A program made the position numbers and the translations under genes. DNA of 64,000 nt from an uncultured Bacilli bacterium. GTDB lineage: Bacteria; Bacillota_I; Bacilli_A; RF39; UBA660. Location of the stretch: contig CAKOMQ010000003.1 in the NCBI GenBank assembly GCA_934096715.1, forward strand, positions 1 to 64,000. The letters run 5' to 3'. Shown here in pieces: positions 51,014 through 62,478 of the stretch. Numbering within the stretch: the stretch's first letter is position 1; the number at the start of each line of letters is the position of its first letter. The notes under the pieces were generated by a model. That model was not told where the DNA came from. It worked only from the letters and a program-made list of their open reading frames with translations, and searched no databases.

Positions 51014-54000
51014 TCTATATCATCATCAAGATCTAAAATATCTTCTGTTTCAATTGTAACATTGATAGCATCATTATCAGAATCTGCAAGTAATTCTTTT
51101 TCGATAGATTCACTAGCATCATCATCAATTAATTCTTTTTCTAGTTCTAACTCAATATCACTATATTGTTTAGCACCAGTACCAGCAGGAATTAATTTAC
51201 CAATAATAACGTTTTCCTTTAAACCACGTAAACTATCAACTTTACCACGCATTGCAGCATCAGTTAGTACTCTAGTAGTTTCTTGGAATGAAGCAGCTGA
51301 TAAGAATGAATCTGTTTCAAGTGAACTCTTAGTAATACCTAACATAATAGGATTTCCTTTAGCAGGTACTCCACCAGTAATAATAACAGGTTTATTACCA
51401 TTAATAAATTCTCTTAAACTAACTGTTAATCCTTCAACAAAATCAGTATCTCCAGCATCAACAATTCTTACCTTATTAATCATTCTCTTAACAATTATTT
51501 CAATATGCTTATCATTAATATCAACGCCTTGTGATTTATAAACTTTTTGAATTTCTTTTAAGATATATTCTTGAGCTGTAAGTGGATCTGTAACAGCAAG
51601 TAATTCTTTAGGAGCAATAACTCCATCTGTTAATGAATCTCCTGCTTCAACTGAATCACCAACCATAACTTTAACTTTCATATTATAGTTAGTTACATGA
51701 TCTTTACAACCACTTTCGTTTTCTATTGTAATAGTATGTTTACCATTATTTTCTTCTATATTAATAACCTTACCAGAAATTTCTGAAACTGTTGCTTTAA
51801 ACTTAGGAGTTCTAGCTTCAAACAATTCTTCAACACGTGGAAGACCTTGAGTAATATCGTCTCCACCTGCAACTCCACCAGTATGGAATGTTCTCATTGT
51901 AAGTTGGGTACCTGGTTCACCAATTGATTGAGCAGCCATAATACCTACAGCTTCACCTGTTTCAACTAAGTTACCAGTAGCTAAGTTTCTACCATAACAT
52001 TTTTGACATACACCATTCTCACACTTACATGTTAGAACACTTCTAATTTCAATTTCTTTTAAACCAGCAGCTTGAATCTTACTAACGATATTTTCATTAA
52101 TAAGTTCTCCAGCTTCAATAATAACTTCTTTAGTTTCAGGATTAATAATCTTTTTAGCAGAATATCTTCCAAGAATTCTATCTGCTAAAGATTCAATTAA
52201 TGAGTTATCTCTTTCATCAATAAGTTCATGAACAGGAACTCCTTGAATACTTCCACAATCATGTTCTTTAACTATAATATCTTGAGCTACATCTACAAGA
52301 CGTCTAGTTAAGTAACCAGAATCTGCTGTACGAAGGGCTGTATCAGCAGAACCTTTTCTAGAACCATGTGTAGATAAGAAGAACTCAGACACTGATAATC
52401 CATCTATAAAGCATGACGTAATTGGAACTTCCACTGTAGTACCATCTGGTTTAGCCATTAACCCACGCATACCAGCTAATTGAGTAAAGTTTGAAATTTT
52501 ACCACGAGCACCACTATTCATCATCATGAAAATTGGATTTTCAAAGTTATCTTTTGAAAGTTCAGCAAGTTCATTTTTAACTTCATCAGTAGCTTCTGAC
52601 CATACTTTAATTACTCCATTATATCTTTCAGTTTCCGTAATTAAACCACGTTTATGTTGTTTATTTAATTTTTCTACTTTTTCCTTAGCAGCTTCAATAA
52701 TTTTATCTTTATTATCACTTCTAACAACATCAGCAGCACTTACTGTAATACCAGCAACTGTTGAAAATTTAAATCCTTGATCTTTTAACTTATCAAGCAT
52801 TACTGATGTTTCAGTAGTCTTATATCTTTTAAATACTTGAGCAATTATTTGACCTAAAGTTTTTTGAATAAATGGTGTTACAAGTTCCATTTTACTTATT
52901 TCTTCAGGTATATTAGAACCCATTTCTAAGAAATATTTATTTGGAGTAATACCTTCAATATTTTCTTTAGTACCTTCATTTAAATATGGGAATGTATCAG
53001 GTAATATTTCATTAAATTTTAACTTACCTACTGTAGTAACTAAATATTTATCCATTTGAGTTTCAGTAAATAATTTGTGTTTAAATGATTTTACTGGTAT
53101 AGCAATTCTTGTATGAAGATCAATTTCTCTTCTTTCGTAATCCATTAAAGCTTCATTAGAATTCTTATATACTTTACCTTCATTCTTTCCACCTTTTTCT
53201 TCCATAGTTAAGTAGCAGTTACCTAAAACCATGTCTTGTGAAGGTGTAACGATAGGTTTTCCATCTTTTGGATTTAAGATATTATTAGCACCAAGCATTA
53301 ATATTCTTGCTTCTGCTTTAGCTTCTTCACTTAAAGGTACGTGAACAGCCATTTGGTCACCATCGAAATCGGCATTAAACGCAGTACATACAAGTGGATG
53401 CAGTCTAATTGCTTTACCACCAACTAACTTTGGTTCAAATGCTTGAATACCAAGTCTATGTAGTGTTGGAGCACGGTTAAGCATTACAGGATATTCTGTT
53501 ATAACATCTTCAACAACATCCCATACAACTTCATCTCTTGAATCAATTAATTTTTTAGCACCCTTGATATTGTGAGCAAGACCCCTTTCAACTAGGCCAT
53601 GAATAACATGTGGCTTGAATAACTCAATTGCCATTTCTTTTGGTAAACCACATTGATACATTTTAAGGCTTGGACCAACAACGATAACTGAACGTCCAGA
53701 ATAGTCAACACGTTTACCAAGTAAGTTTTGACGGAAACGACCTTGTTTACCTTTTAGCATACTAGATAAACTCTTAAGTGGTCTATTAGAAGCTGCAGTT
53801 ATACTTCTACCACGACGTCCATTATCAAATAATGAATCTACTGCTTCTTGAAGCATTCTCTTTTCATTTTGAACAATTATAGTAGGAGCTCCTAATTCAA
53901 GTAATTTCTTTAAACGATTATTTCTATTTATAATACGGCGATATAAATCATTTAAGTCACTTGTAGCAAATCTACCACCATCAAGTTGAATCATTGGTCT

Positions 54001-54714
54001 TAACTCTGGTGGAATAACAGGAAGTACTGTTAATACCATCCATTCAGGTTTATTACCAGATTCATAAAATGCTACTAAAGCATCTAATCTTTTAACTAAT
54101 CTAATCTTCTTTTGACCATTACTATTTTCAAGTTCCTTACGTACATCTTCTATTTCATGCTCTAAATCTACATTTTGTAGTAACTCTCTAATAGCTTCAG
54201 CACCCATACCTACTTTAAAAGTATTTCCATATTTTTCATAGTAAGTACGATATTCTTTATCAGATAACGTTTGTTTTACTTCTAAAGGAGCACTTCCTGG
54301 ATCAATAACTACATAAGATACGAAGTATAATACTTCTTCTAAGTCTCTTGGAGACATATCTAATACTAATCCCATTTTAGAAGGAACACCTTTGAAGAAC
54401 CAAATGTGACTGCATGGAGCAGCAAGTTCAATGTGACCCATTCTTTCACGTCTAACTTTTGAACTAGTTACTTCTACTCCACACCTATCACAAACTACAT
54501 TCTTATATCTAAGCCTTTTATACTTTCCACAAGAACATTCAAAGTCTTTAGATGGTCCGAAAATCTTTTCACAGAATAATCCATCACGTTCAGGTTTTAA
54601 TGTACGATAATTAATTGTTTCTGGTTTCTTTACTTCTCCATAAGACCAACTTCTTATTTTTTCAGGAGATGCAATACCTATTTTTAAACCTTTAAAATTA
54701 CTAACATCTATCAT
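50998..54714 (-). CDS. rpoC: RNA polymerase beta' subunit
   Basis: This 1238-residue subunit is one half of the RNA polymerase core. It has the N-terminal zinc ribbon ([19 protein letters not shown] near 60-78), [12 protein letters not shown] with the three Mg-binding Asp near 445-460, and the C-terminal zinc Cys cluster [13 protein letters not shown]. Its ATG overlaps the rpoB stop codon (TAATG). No large insertion or truncation is seen. Confidence 0.98.
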   Translation of the reverse strand: MIDVSNFKGLKIGIASPEKIRSWSYGEVKKPETINYRTLKPERDGLFCEKIFGPSKDFECSCGKYKRLRYKNVVCDRCGVEVTSSKVRRERMGHIELAAPCSHIWFFKGVPSKMGLVLDMSPRDLEEVLYFVSYVVIDPGSAPLEVKQTLSDKEYRTYYEKYGNTFKVGMGAEAIRELLQNVDLEHEIEDVRKELENSNGQKKIRLVKRLDALVAFYESGNKPEWMVLTVLPVIPPELRPMIQLDGGRFATSDLNDLYRRIINRNNRLKKLLELGAPTIIVQNEKRMLQEAVDSLFDNGRRGRSITAASNRPLKSLSSMLKGKQGRFRQNLLGKRVDYSGRSVIVVGPSLKMYQCGLPKEMAIELFKPHVIHGLVERGLAHNIKGAKKLIDSRDEVVWDVVEDVITEYPVMLNRAPTLHRLGIQAFEPKLVGGKAIRLHPLVCTAFNADFDGDQMAVHVPLSEEAKAEARILMLGANNILNPKDGKPIVTPSQDMVLGNCYLTMEEKGGKNEGKVYKNSNEALMDYERREIDLHTRIAIPVKSFKHKLFTETQMDKYLVTTVGKLKFNEILPDTFPYLNEGTKENIEGITPNKYFLEMGSNIPEEISKMELVTPFIQKTLGQIIAQVFKRYKTTETSVMLDKLKDQGFKFSTVAGITVSAADVVRSDNKDKIIEAAKEKVEKLNKQHKRGLITETERYNGVIKVWSEATDEVKNELAELSKDNFENPIFMMMNSGARGKISNFTQLAGMRGLMAKPDGTTVEVPITSCFIDGLSVSEFFLSTHGSRKGSADTALRTADSGYLTRRLVDVAQDIIVKEHDCGSIQGVPVHELIDERDNSLIESLADRILGRYSAKKIINPETKEVIIEAGELINENIVSKIQAAGLKEIEIRSVLTCKCENGVCQKCYGRNLATGNLVETGEAVGIMAAQSIGEPGTQLTMRTFHTGGVAGGDDITQGLPRVEELFEARTPKFKATVSEISGKVINIEENNGKHTITIENESGCKDHVTNYNMKVKVMVGDSVEAGDSLTDGVIAPKELLAVTDPLTAQEYILKEIQKVYKSQGVDINDKHIEIIVKRMINKVRIVDAGDTDFVEGLTVSLREFINGNKPVIITGGVPAKGNPIMLGITKSSLETDSFLSAASFQETTRVLTDAAMRGKVDSLRGLKENVIIGKLIPAGTGAKQYSDIELELEKELIDDDASESIEKELLADSDNDAINVTIETEDILDLDDDIEDTEE

Positions 54715-57700
54715 TAAATCACCTCATCACTTTCAATGTCTCCAGGAAATTCTAAATCATCTAAGTCAGTTTCTTCTTCCATAAATTCTTCTTCTTCTTT
54801 TAATTCTTCAAATGGAGTTTCATTTTCATCTATAGAAGATTCTTTATCTTGATTTACATCATTTATTTCTTCAATTCTAAAAGGAACATCATTATCTTCT
54901 TCTTCTAAATCTTTAAATTCTAGTACTTCATCATCATTATTAACTACTTGAACATCTAATCCTAAAGCTTGGAATTCTTTAACAAGTACTCTAAATGATT
55001 CTGGAACACCCGCTTGATTTACTTCTTTTCCTTTAACAAGTGCTTCATATACTTTTACACGACCTACTATATCATCTGCCTTAACAGTAAGTATTTCTTG
55101 TAGTATGTGAGCAGCACCATATGCATATAATGCCCAAACTTCCATTTCACCAAATCTTTGACCACCAAATTGAGCTTTACCACCAAGTGGTTGTTGAGTT
55201 ACAAGTGAATAAGGTCCAGTTGCACGCGCATGTAATTTATCATCAACCATGTGATGTAATTTAACCATATACATTACACCAACACTTATCTTATGATCAA
55301 ATGGCTCACCAGTACGACCATTGTATACAGTAGTTTTTCCATCTTCACTCATTCCTGCTTCTTTCATTTGCTCTTGAATTTCTTCCCAAGAAGCACTATC
55401 GAATACAGGAGTAGCAAAATGAACACCTAATTTTTTACCAGCCATACCTAAGTGTAATTCTAGTATTTGTCCAATATTCATACGAGATGGAACACCAAGT
55501 GGGTTAAGCATTACATCTACTGGTCTACCATCTGGTAAGTATGGCATATCTTCTTCTGGTAAAATAAGAGAAATAACACCTTTATTACCATGACGACCAG
55601 ACATTTTGTCACCAACTTGAATCTTACGTTTTTGAATAATGTAAACACGAATTATCTTAGACACACCACTAGGAAGTTCATCACTGTTTTCCTTAGTATA
55701 TACTTTAACATCATGAACTACTCCACCTGCTCCATGTTCAACACGTAAGGATGTATCTCTTACTTCACGAGTCTTTTCACCAAAGATTGCATGTAATAAT
55801 TTTTCTTCACTAGTTAATTCTTGAACCCCTTTAGGAGTAACTTTACCTACTAAGATATCTCCTTCTTTTACTTCTGTACCAATTTTAATAATACCATCAG
55901 CATCTAAGTTCTTACGAGCATCTTCACCAACGTTAGGTATATCTCTTGTAATTTCTTCTGGTCCAAGTTTAGTATCACGACAATCAATATCGTAGTGATC
56001 AATATGTAAAGATGTATAAACATCATCTTTTACTAATCTTTCATTTAAGATAACAGCATCTTCATAGTTATATCCATTGTATGTCATAAATGCTACTGTC
56101 ATATTTTTACCTAATGCAAGTTCACCTTTTTCAGTTGAAGGTCCATCTGCAAGTACTTGTCCTGTATGAACTTTATCTCCAACATTAACAAGTGGTTTAT
56201 GATTTAAACTTGAAGATGCATTAGTTCTTTCAAAGTTTGCTAAGTAATAAGTATCTTTATTATTAGCAGTTTTAACTATTATTTTTAATCCATCAGCATA
56301 TTCTACTACACCATCAGCTTTACATACTACAGTACTTCCTGAATCACGAGCCGCAATCCATTCAACACCTGTACCAACAATTGGAGCTTCAGTTGTAAGA
56401 AGTGGAACTGCTTGACGTTGCATGTTTGATCCCATTAGAGTACGGTTGGCATCATCGAACTCTAAGAATGGAATACAACTTGTTGTAATAGATACAACTT
56501 GACTAGGTGCAACATCGATATAATCAACCAATTCTTTCTTAATAAATACGTTATCACCATTATGACGTACTAAGATTTCATCATCTAAGATATTTCCTTT
56601 ATCATCTTGATTAACCTTAGCTTGAGATATATATAAATCTCTTTCTTCATCAGCAGTCATATATACTATTTCACTAGTAATTACACCATCTTTAACTTTA
56701 CGATATGGAGTCATTATAAATCCATATTCATTAATCTTAGCATAACCAGCAAGTGATGTAATAAGACCGATATTTTGTCCTTCTGGTGATTCAATTGGAC
56801 AAATACGACCATAGTGAGATGAGTTAACGTCACGTACATCCATTCCAGCACGATCACGAGAAAGTCCACCAGGTCCTAAACTAGATAAACGTCTTTTATC
56901 TGTAAGTTCTGCGATAGGGTTAATTTGATCCATGAATTTAGAAAGTTGTGAAGAACCAAAGAACTCTTTTAGACTAGCTGTTACTGGACGAATATTGATT
57001 AATGTTTTTGGAGTAACATTTTCTAATTCTTGAGTAGTCATTCTTTCACGAATAACTCTTTCCATCCTTGCCATACCAGTTCTAAATTGGTTTTGAATTA
57101 ATTCACCAACTTGTCTAACACGACGGTTACCTAAATGATCTATTTCATCTGTTTCACCAATATTTTGATGTAGATTTAAATAATATGACACTGCTCCATA
57201 TATGTCTGGAATAGTAAGTCTTTTTTCATCAACACTTGTATCAACACCAATAATTTTAACAGTTTTCTTTTTGTCTTCTTTATCTTCTACAAGTACTGTT
57301 TGAATCATATTATAGTCATCTAATTCCATATTAGTAAGACATTCTTTTAAATTATATCCATTTTTAAATACTTCTTTTAACTTACCTAATACTTCTTTAT
57401 CAATTAAAGTACCCTTTTCAATAACAATATCTCCATCTTTAATAGTTTCTGCTAAAATACATCCAAGTAGTCTATCAGTAACATTTAATTTCTTATTAAA
57501 TTTATAACGACCAACTTTAGCTAAATCATAACGGAATCTGTCAAAGAATCTTGTTATTAATTGGTTTTTAGCACTATCTAAAGTAGCAGGTTCTCCCGGT
57601 CTTAATTTTTCATAAATTTCAATTAAGGCTTCATCAGTATTCTTAGTACTATCCTTTTGAATAGTATTCTTTAATAGTTCATTGTCTCCAAATAAATCTA

Positions 57701-58322
57701 GAATATCTTCATCACTTGAAAGTCCAATAGAACGTAAGAATGTTGTAACAGGAACTTTTCTAGTTCTATCAATTCTTACATACACTACATCTTTAGCATC
57801 TGTTTCGAATTCTAACCATGTTCCTTTATTAGGAATCATTTCTCCAGTTATAATTCTTCTACCATTTTTATCGATTTCTCTTTTATAATAAATAGAAGGA
57901 CTTCTAACTAATTGAGAAACAATAACTCTTTCTGCTCCATTTATAATAAATGTTCCAGCATCAGTCATTAAAGGCATGTCTCCTAGGAATATTTCTTGTT
58001 CCTTAACTTCACCTGTTTCATGAATGAATACTCTAGCTTCAACTTTTAATGGTGCAGCATAGTTAACCATTCTTTCTTTTGCTTCTTTAACAGAATATCT
58101 AGGTTTATCGAAAGAGTATTCACCAAATTCTAGTGAAATATTTCCAGTAAATGATTCAACTGGAAAAAGGTCTTCGAAAACTTCTTTAATTCCATTTTCT
58201 AAGAAGTCTTGATAAGATTTTTTTTGAACTTCTAATAAATCATTAAGTTCAAGCGTGTTTTTAGTTTTTGCAAAACATCTTCTTTCACGGTAATCACCGA
58301 ATTTTTGAGTCTTATAAGCCAC
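54714..58322 (-). CDS. rpoB: RNA polymerase beta subunit
   Basis: This 1202-residue subunit pairs with beta'. It has [12 protein letters not shown] and [15 protein letters not shown] in the rifampicin-binding region, then [14 protein letters not shown], and the C-terminal [19 protein letters not shown] and an acidic C-terminal tail (about 60 residues). The start is GTG at 58322, because GGGGTGAG lies six bases before it. In E. coli numbering residue 513 is Lys (usually Gln; 56937-56939) and 526 is Asp (usually His; 56898-56900), both known resistance changes. Confidence 0.98.
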   Translation of the reverse strand: MAYKTQKFGDYRERRCFAKTKNTLELNDLLEVQKKSYQDFLENGIKEVFEDLFPVESFTGNISLEFGEYSFDKPRYSVKEAKERMVNYAAPLKVEARVFIHETGEVKEQEIFLGDMPLMTDAGTFIINGAERVIVSQLVRSPSIYYKREIDKNGRRIITGEMIPNKGTWLEFETDAKDVVYVRIDRTRKVPVTTFLRSIGLSSDEDILDLFGDNELLKNTIQKDSTKNTDEALIEIYEKLRPGEPATLDSAKNQLITRFFDRFRYDLAKVGRYKFNKKLNVTDRLLGCILAETIKDGDIVIEKGTLIDKEVLGKLKEVFKNGYNLKECLTNMELDDYNMIQTVLVEDKEDKKKTVKIIGVDTSVDEKRLTIPDIYGAVSYYLNLHQNIGETDEIDHLGNRRVRQVGELIQNQFRTGMARMERVIRERMTTQELENVTPKTLINIRPVTASLKEFFGSSQLSKFMDQINPIAELTDKRRLSSLGPGGLSRDRAGMDVRDVNSSHYGRICPIESPEGQNIGLITSLAGYAKINEYGFIMTPYRKVKDGVITSEIVYMTADEERDLYISQAKVNQDDKGNILDDEILVRHNGDNVFIKKELVDYIDVAPSQVVSITTSCIPFLEFDDANRTLMGSNMQRQAVPLLTTEAPIVGTGVEWIAARDSGSTVVCKADGVVEYADGLKIIVKTANNKDTYYLANFERTNASSSLNHKPLVNVGDKVHTGQVLADGPSTEKGELALGKNMTVAFMTYNGYNYEDAVILNERLVKDDVYTSLHIDHYDIDCRDTKLGPEEITRDIPNVGEDARKNLDADGIIKIGTEVKEGDILVGKVTPKGVQELTSEEKLLHAIFGEKTREVRDTSLRVEHGAGGVVHDVKVYTKENSDELPSGVSKIIRVYIIQKRKIQVGDKMSGRHGNKGVISLILPEEDMPYLPDGRPVDVMLNPLGVPSRMNIGQILELHLGMAGKKLGVHFATPVFDSASWEEIQEQMKEAGMSEDGKTTVYNGRTGEPFDHKISVGVMYMVKLHHMVDDKLHARATGPYSLVTQQPLGGKAQFGGQRFGEMEVWALYAYGAAHILQEILTVKADDIVGRVKVYEALVKGKEVNQAGVPESFRVLVKEFQALGLDVQVVNNDDEVLEFKDLEEEDNDVPFRIEEINDVNQDKESSIDENETPFEELKEEEEFMEEETDLDDLEFPGDIESDEVI

Positions 58323-58383
58323 GATCTCACCCCTATACATAATATTTTAGTTTCTAAAAAAACAAATACGCCACCAATTTAAA

Positions 58384-58412
58384 ATTTTAACATTATTTAC
58401 CCGTGTAGTCAA
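58384..58412 (-). promoter_or_regulatory. rpoBC promoter
   Basis: TTGACT (58407-58412), 17-base spacer, TAAAAT (58384-58389) on the minus strand; a short T-rich leader precedes rpoB. Confidence 0.88.
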
Positions 58413-58428
58413 GATTTTTCAATACTTT

Positions 58429-59025
58429 TTAACGTTTTTTGGCACAAAGAATAAAAAATCCCTTACTTTTTTTAATGATATCACAATCATAATGCTTTGA
58501 TACTTCTCTTTGAATGCTTTCTGCACCTTGATTCTTTCTAATAACAAACCATAATTCTCCATTATCATTAAGTCTTTCCAATCCACCTAAAAGTATATTT
58601 AAAACAACTTGTTTTCCTGCTCTAATCGGTGGATTAGTAATGATTAAATCATATGTATTTGTAACATTAGAATATACATTACTAAGAAAAGAAGAAGCAT
58701 CAACCTTATTTAACCCAATATTCATTTTAGCTAAATGAACTGCTCTTTTATTAACATCAACCATATCAGTATGTACACCTAGTATTTTAGATAAAGTTAT
58801 ACCAATAAAACCATAACCACATCCTACATCTAGAATACTATTAATATTTTCGATATTATTAGATGACAAAAAGGTTTTAACTAAAAACAAGCTTCCATAA
58901 TCAACTTCATTTTTAGAAAAAACTCCATTATCACTTTTAAACATAAAATCATATTCATTATAGGAAAATTTTATGTCTCTAAGTTCACTCTTTAAATTAT
59001 CGTTATTAGTAAAATAATGTTCCAA
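58429..59025 (-). CDS. Class I SAM methyltransferase (YbxB/RsmC-like)
   Basis: This 198-residue enzyme has the SAM-binding motif SILDVGCGYGFIGI near 62-75 and the NPPIRAGK motif near 133-140 typical of N-2 guanine methyltransferases acting on 16S rRNA, as for RsmC and Bacillus YbxB. Translation starts at TTG with ACGGAG eight bases upstream. It sits directly upstream of rpoB, as in other Firmicutes, but rplJ-rplL, which usually precede it, are replaced here by an intergenic RNA region. Confidence 0.87.
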   Translation of the reverse strand: MEHYFTNNDNLKSELRDIKFSYNEYDFMFKSDNGVFSKNEVDYGSLFLVKTFLSSNNIENINSILDVGCGYGFIGITLSKILGVHTDMVDVNKRAVHLAKMNIGLNKVDASSFLSNVYSNVTNTYDLIITNPPIRAGKQVVLNILLGGLERLNDNGELWFVIRKNQGAESIQREVSKHYDCDIIKKSKGFFILCAKKR

Positions 59026-59084
59026 ATAGGTTTCTCCGTTCTTTCAAGAATTATTTTACCATATTTTTTTTAAGATTTAAACAG

Positions 59085-59201
59085 AAAAAAATGTCAAATT
59101 TTGATTATTTGACACTTTAGAACATTTTGTCTACAAAAAATGTGTATTATTTAAAAAGAAACTGACTACGATTCCCAGCGGAACTAAACCAATTTCTTTA
59201 T
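59085..59201 (-). ncRNA. Promoter-driven, terminator-ended RNA, unknown
   Basis: The promoter at 59208-59236 would start near 59201. The RNA then holds an imperfect long hairpin (59158-59196, about 14 pairs, loop CCGCTGG), T5, and a second hairpin TGTCAAAT/ATTTGACA (59092-59114) with T7 that works as a strong terminator. There is no frame or ribosome-binding site. It may be a small RNA or a leader that stops before the methyltransferase gene. Confidence 0.55.
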
Positions 59202-59207
59202 GTCTAA

Positions 59208-59236
59208 ATTGTACAAAATAATTATTGTTATGTCAA
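59208..59236 (-). promoter_or_regulatory. Promoter of the intergenic RNA upstream of ybxB-like gene
   Basis: TTGACA (59231-59236), a 17-base spacer and TACAAT (59208-59213) on the minus strand. No reading frame follows it before the hairpins. Confidence 0.8.
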
Positions 59237-59275
59237 ACATAATATAATTAATAATAAATAGGCCTTTCTGTAAAA

Positions 59276-59426
59276 TAAAAAGAAAACTCTATCAATTAAG
59301 ATAGAGATTCTCACATTTTCGTTCGGGATAATTTATTGCTCGCACCACCCGAGAGCGAGAAACATTGTCGACCGGAATAATTTATTACTCGCACCATCCG
59401 GGAGCGAGAAACATTTTCTTTAATGC
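59276..59426 (-). ncRNA. Tandem pseudoknot RNA, locus 2
   Basis: Same architecture as the locus at 2.6 kb. Copies at 59370-59415 and 59320-59367 each give stem 1 CTCGC/GCGAG, a loop strand CCGGA (or TCGGG) that pairs with TCCGG (or CCCGA) downstream, the unpaired TGGT and an ATAAATTAT linker. The terminator arms are CTCTATC (59287-59293) and GATAGAG (59300-59306) with a T-rich run. No gene starts within 250 bases, so here it looks like an independent RNA. Family not recognised. Confidence 0.75.
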
Positions 59427-59432
59427 AATTTG

Positions 59433-59461
59433 AATATACAATAATTAATAGCGAATGTCAA
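59433..59461 (-). promoter_or_regulatory. Promoter of tandem pseudoknot RNA 2
   Basis: TTGACA (59456-59461), a 17-base spacer and TATATT (59433-59438) on the minus strand, followed by a start a few bases before the first pseudoknot copy. Confidence 0.85.
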
Positions 59462-59530
59462 CATATACTCTAAAAATAAAATTATTAAATCCTTATATTA
59501 ATATTATATGTAAATAATATTCTTTATTAC

Positions 59531-59773
59531 TTAGAACATTTTATCTATATTATTTGGAACATTTCCCCCTACTACTTTACTAATTATTTTATCTTCTTGT
59601 TCCTTACTTACTTTTTTACCAGTCATATTACTTAAAGTACTTATAACTTCTCTCAATGTTTTTTCATCTTTCATATTACCATCTTGTAATTTTTTAGCAA
59701 GATCCATAATAGTATTTTTATCTACCTTAGTTCTCTTTTCAACCTTCTTAAAAAAAGAATCATTTAAATTCAT
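59531..59773 (-). CDS. Stage VI sporulation protein F-like
   Basis: This 80-residue helical protein resembles SpoVIF: NDSFFKKVEKRTKVDKNTIMDLAKKLQDGNMKDE, VSKEQEDKIISKVV and the NIDKMF end. SpoVIF is needed for spore resistance late in Bacillus sporulation. I place the start at the ATG at 59773 with AGGTGA five bases before it. It lies after the pseudoknot RNA locus on the chromosome and before the paralogue cluster. Confidence 0.72.
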   Translation of the reverse strand: MNLNDSFFKKVEKRTKVDKNTIMDLAKKLQDGNMKDEKTLREVISTLSNMTGKKVSKEQEDKIISKVVGGNVPNNIDKMF

Positions 59774-59820
59774 AAGTATCACCTAGTAGTATTTTATGCA
59801 AGCAATTATTTTTTGACAAA

Positions 59821-59844
59821 GAAAAAATAGCCATTAAGACTATT
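59821..59844 (-). terminator. Terminator after paralogue gene 4
   Basis: AATAGTC/GGCTATT arms with one G-T pair followed by T6 on the minus strand; the arm begins at the stop codon. Confidence 0.8.
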
Positions 59845-60631
59845 ATCTACTTTCTCCGTTTCTAACTTCATCAATATCAGACATAAGACGCCTAGATTCT
59901 AAACCTTTATTTAATAATTCATTATATTCCTGTAAAGTAATTATTTCCCAGTTTTTTAAATTAAGATAACTTTCTACTCCATATACTCCAGTATTTGCAG
60001 TAGGTAACCCTTCTTTTCTTCCTAATCTAGTTTTAGCATAGTAAATTTCATCATCACTAACTAATTTCTTTATAAGGATATTTTTATCAACAACATTAAC
60101 TATATTTACAAAGTAATTTGTTTCACCTTTTTTTATAGTATGCCAGAATTTCACAAGATATTCATCATATTCTCCTACTAAAGTATAAGTACAATCATCA
60201 CAAGTAACACATATTTTATCTTTAATACTAGGACGAATTCCCATATTAAACATTTCATGATATGCAGTACATGAATGAGTATAATTATGATATGTTTCTG
60301 GATGAGTGTCATTTAAATTAAAACTTATATCAAAAGATACAATATTATTAGAATTTAATTTTTCTATATATTCAAGACACGTTTTAACAAATGGCTCTTC
60401 ACAAGCTATTTTAAAAGAATGGATATCTGTATTCGCACCATCTATAGAAACAATTGCATCAGTATTATTATTGATTCCATAAGCATTTATACTTCTATCA
60501 AATTCTGCTACTATCTCATCAGTGACTTCTTTATTCCAAAGTTTCTTAGCTCCTTTAAAAATTAAGTTCTCAACATCCCTAATAACAGTATTAGATCGAT
60601 CATATTTTAATCTTGTTTCTAAATTTTTCAT
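59843..60631 (-). CDS. Unknown paralogue A1 with Ser-Arg tail
   Basis: This 262-residue protein is one of four in the 60-63 kb cluster and is paralogous to its neighbour 60670. Shared blocks include LKYDRSNTVIRDVE, YTHSCTAYHEMFNMGI near 121-136 and KDKICVTCDDCTYTLVGEYDEYLVKFWHT. It ends DEVRNGESR. Mixed alpha-beta, no signal peptide or membrane segment. GGAG lies six bases before the ATG. Function unknown. Confidence 0.75.
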   Translation of the reverse strand: MKNLETRLKYDRSNTVIRDVENLIFKGAKKLWNKEVTDEIVAEFDRSINAYGINNNTDAIVSIDGANTDIHSFKIACEEPFVKTCLEYIEKLNSNNIVSFDISFNLNDTHPETYHNYTHSCTAYHEMFNMGIRPSIKDKICVTCDDCTYTLVGEYDEYLVKFWHTIKKGETNYFVNIVNVVDKNILIKKLVSDDEIYYAKTRLGRKEGLPTANTGVYGVESYLNLKNWEIITLQEYNELLNKGLESRRLMSDIDEVRNGESR

Positions 60632-60647
60632 ATATATCTCCAAATAT

Positions 60648-60671
60648 AGAAAAATAGTCATTATGACTATT
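60648..60671 (-). terminator. Terminator after paralogue gene 3
   Basis: AATAGTCA/TGACTATT arms (loop TAA), then T5 on the minus strand, starting inside the stop codon. Confidence 0.85.
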
Positions 60672-61449
60672 ATCTACTTTCTCCTACTCTTCCTTCTTCA
60701 CTTGATAGCATTACTGCTCTTGAAGCCATTATTTCAGCAATCTTTTCACTATATTCTAATTCATCTATTTTAATAAAATCTAATGAATCAATAAGTTTTT
60801 GAGCATATAATGCACCATCGTTAGCAGAAATAGAACTTACATTTTCAGGTAAAATACTTTTACTATATGATACTTTACCTTCATTAGAAATTTTTCTATA
60901 AACATTATTCTTACTATCAACTGTTACAAGATCATCAAAAATTCCATGTTCATGAGTTAATTCAGAATGTTCAAGTTCTATTAAACTATCATTATATTTA
61001 GCAACTAATCTTTCATAAGTATCATCAACTCTGTTATTAATAGTTTCAACTATTCTTGGAGTAACATATTCATAGAAAGAATAAGCACCAGTACATGAAT
61101 GTGTATATTCACGTTCCATATCACCATTATTAACTGTTAAATCATTTATAACTGAGTATTCAACTATTCCATTATCATGATTATTTTCATCATAAGTAAG
61201 ACTAGCATTCATTTTGTCATTCTTGTGAGTTAATTCTATTTTATGAGAACCAATTCCATACTCATACGCTTTTACAGTTGTTATACTAGTAGAACCAAAA
61301 CTATTCTTAGTTTTAACAAATTCTTCTCTTATTTGACGTGTTATACGGTCATTAGATATTTTCTTACTATACTTACCAATAACACTTTCTATTGCATCAG
61401 CAACTATATTTTTCTTATCATATTTTAATTTTATATCAATATTTTCCAT
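60670..61449 (-). CDS. Unknown paralogue A2 with Ser-Arg tail
   Basis: This 259-residue protein is closest to 59843: LKYDKKNIVADAIESVIGKYSKK at the N-terminus and YTHSCTGAYSFYEYVTPRIVETINNRV in the middle line up with its sister's. It ends GRVGESR. No signal peptide. Start at ATG 61449 with AAGGGGG upstream. Its own terminator follows directly. Function unknown; a shared partner or pathway with its sister is likely. Confidence 0.75.
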   Translation of the reverse strand: MENIDIKLKYDKKNIVADAIESVIGKYSKKISNDRITRQIREEFVKTKNSFGSTSITTVKAYEYGIGSHKIELTHKNDKMNASLTYDENNHDNGIVEYSVINDLTVNNGDMEREYTHSCTGAYSFYEYVTPRIVETINNRVDDTYERLVAKYNDSLIELEHSELTHEHGIFDDLVTVDSKNNVYRKISNEGKVSYSKSILPENVSSISANDGALYAQKLIDSLDFIKIDELEYSEKIAEIMASRAVMLSSEEGRVGESR

Positions 61450-61528
61450 CTTTTTTTCCCCCTTCAATTAAAATACATCAATATAATAGCACATTTTTAT
61501 CTATCTGTCAAGTTTTTGTAAATAGTAA

Positions 61529-61563
61529 ACAAAAAGTAGACAACATTTACTTATTATCTACTT
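61529..61563 (-). terminator. Terminator after paralogue gene 2
   Basis: AAGTAGA/TCTACTT arms around a 16-base loop followed by T-rich sequence; the Ser-Arg-stop codons lie in the first arm. Confidence 0.7.
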
Positions 61564-62342
61564 GTTCTTCCTGTATCAATTCCTAAATTATTTAAAACAT
61601 CATTATATTCGTTTTCATAGTCTCTAAAAGAAATTGGTGTATAATTTAAGCTAATTGCAAAATCATTTAAATATTCAATTCCTTTAAGTGAACTAGGCAT
61701 TTCATCTTGAGTAGCATCAACTTCTGCTTTCATGTATGAATCAAATAAATTATCATCTCTTACAATTGTCGTTCTTTTTAAGAATTCATCATCTTCTTCG
61801 TTATAAGTATATGCTTCTTCACTTGAAGCATCACCTTCACTTTTAATAACAGTAAAACTTCTTAAACTATCATCATAAACAGCTTCCATAGAAGTACAAT
61901 AAGATACACCATCATGAATACCTTCTGTTACTAAAGATTCTATAGTTTTAGGAATTTTTGCATCATGGTACCCATAATTATGAACATAACGATTAGTTGT
62001 ATAATCTTGAAACTTTTCACCTATAATTTTTTTACAAAATTCAAGTATACATTCTACATTCTTGTCTTCTCCACGTTTTTCATCATAAGTAATAGTAATT
62101 GTTGTATCTAAATAATTAATAGTTAAAGACATTCTTCTAGAATTTCCTTCATATGTATATGAATCATACGAATACTTAATATCCTTCTCAACTAGTATTT
62201 TTTCTTCTTCATCTTGGAATCTATCAAGAATATGTTTCCTTATAACACATTCTGGCGTTCCACCTAATTTTCTTTTTATTTCTTTTTCAATTTCATTGAA
62301 ATAAGTATGATTTTGATTTAATTCTTGAGCATTCTTTTCCAT
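61554..62342 (-). CDS. Unknown paralogue B1 with Ser-Arg tail
   Basis: This 262-residue protein is paralogous to 62479. Both share IEKEIKRKLG near 25, RYVHNYGYHDAKIP near 120, and GDASSEEAYTYNEEDDEF near 180. It ends IDTGRTSR. Acidic, no signal peptide or membrane helix. Start at ATG 62342 with AAGGGGG upstream. It has its own terminator, so each gene of the cluster is a separate unit. Confidence 0.75.
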   Translation of the reverse strand: MEKNAQELNQNHTYFNEIEKEIKRKLGGTPECVIRKHILDRFQDEEEKILVEKDIKYSYDSYTYEGNSRRMSLTINYLDTTITITYDEKRGEDKNVECILEFCKKIIGEKFQDYTTNRYVHNYGYHDAKIPKTIESLVTEGIHDGVSYCTSMEAVYDDSLRSFTVIKSEGDASSEEAYTYNEEDDEFLKRTTIVRDDNLFDSYMKAEVDATQDEMPSSLKGIEYLNDFAISLNYTPISFRDYENEYNDVLNNLGIDTGRTSR

Positions 62343-62478
62343 AAATATTTCCCCCTTGCATATAAATCTTATAAATAATAACACTTTTTTATAAATATGT
62401 CAAATTTAACATACTTAAAATCATATTAAAGTAACTAACTAAATAATAATATCATTTTACAATTAAATGTAATATAGT

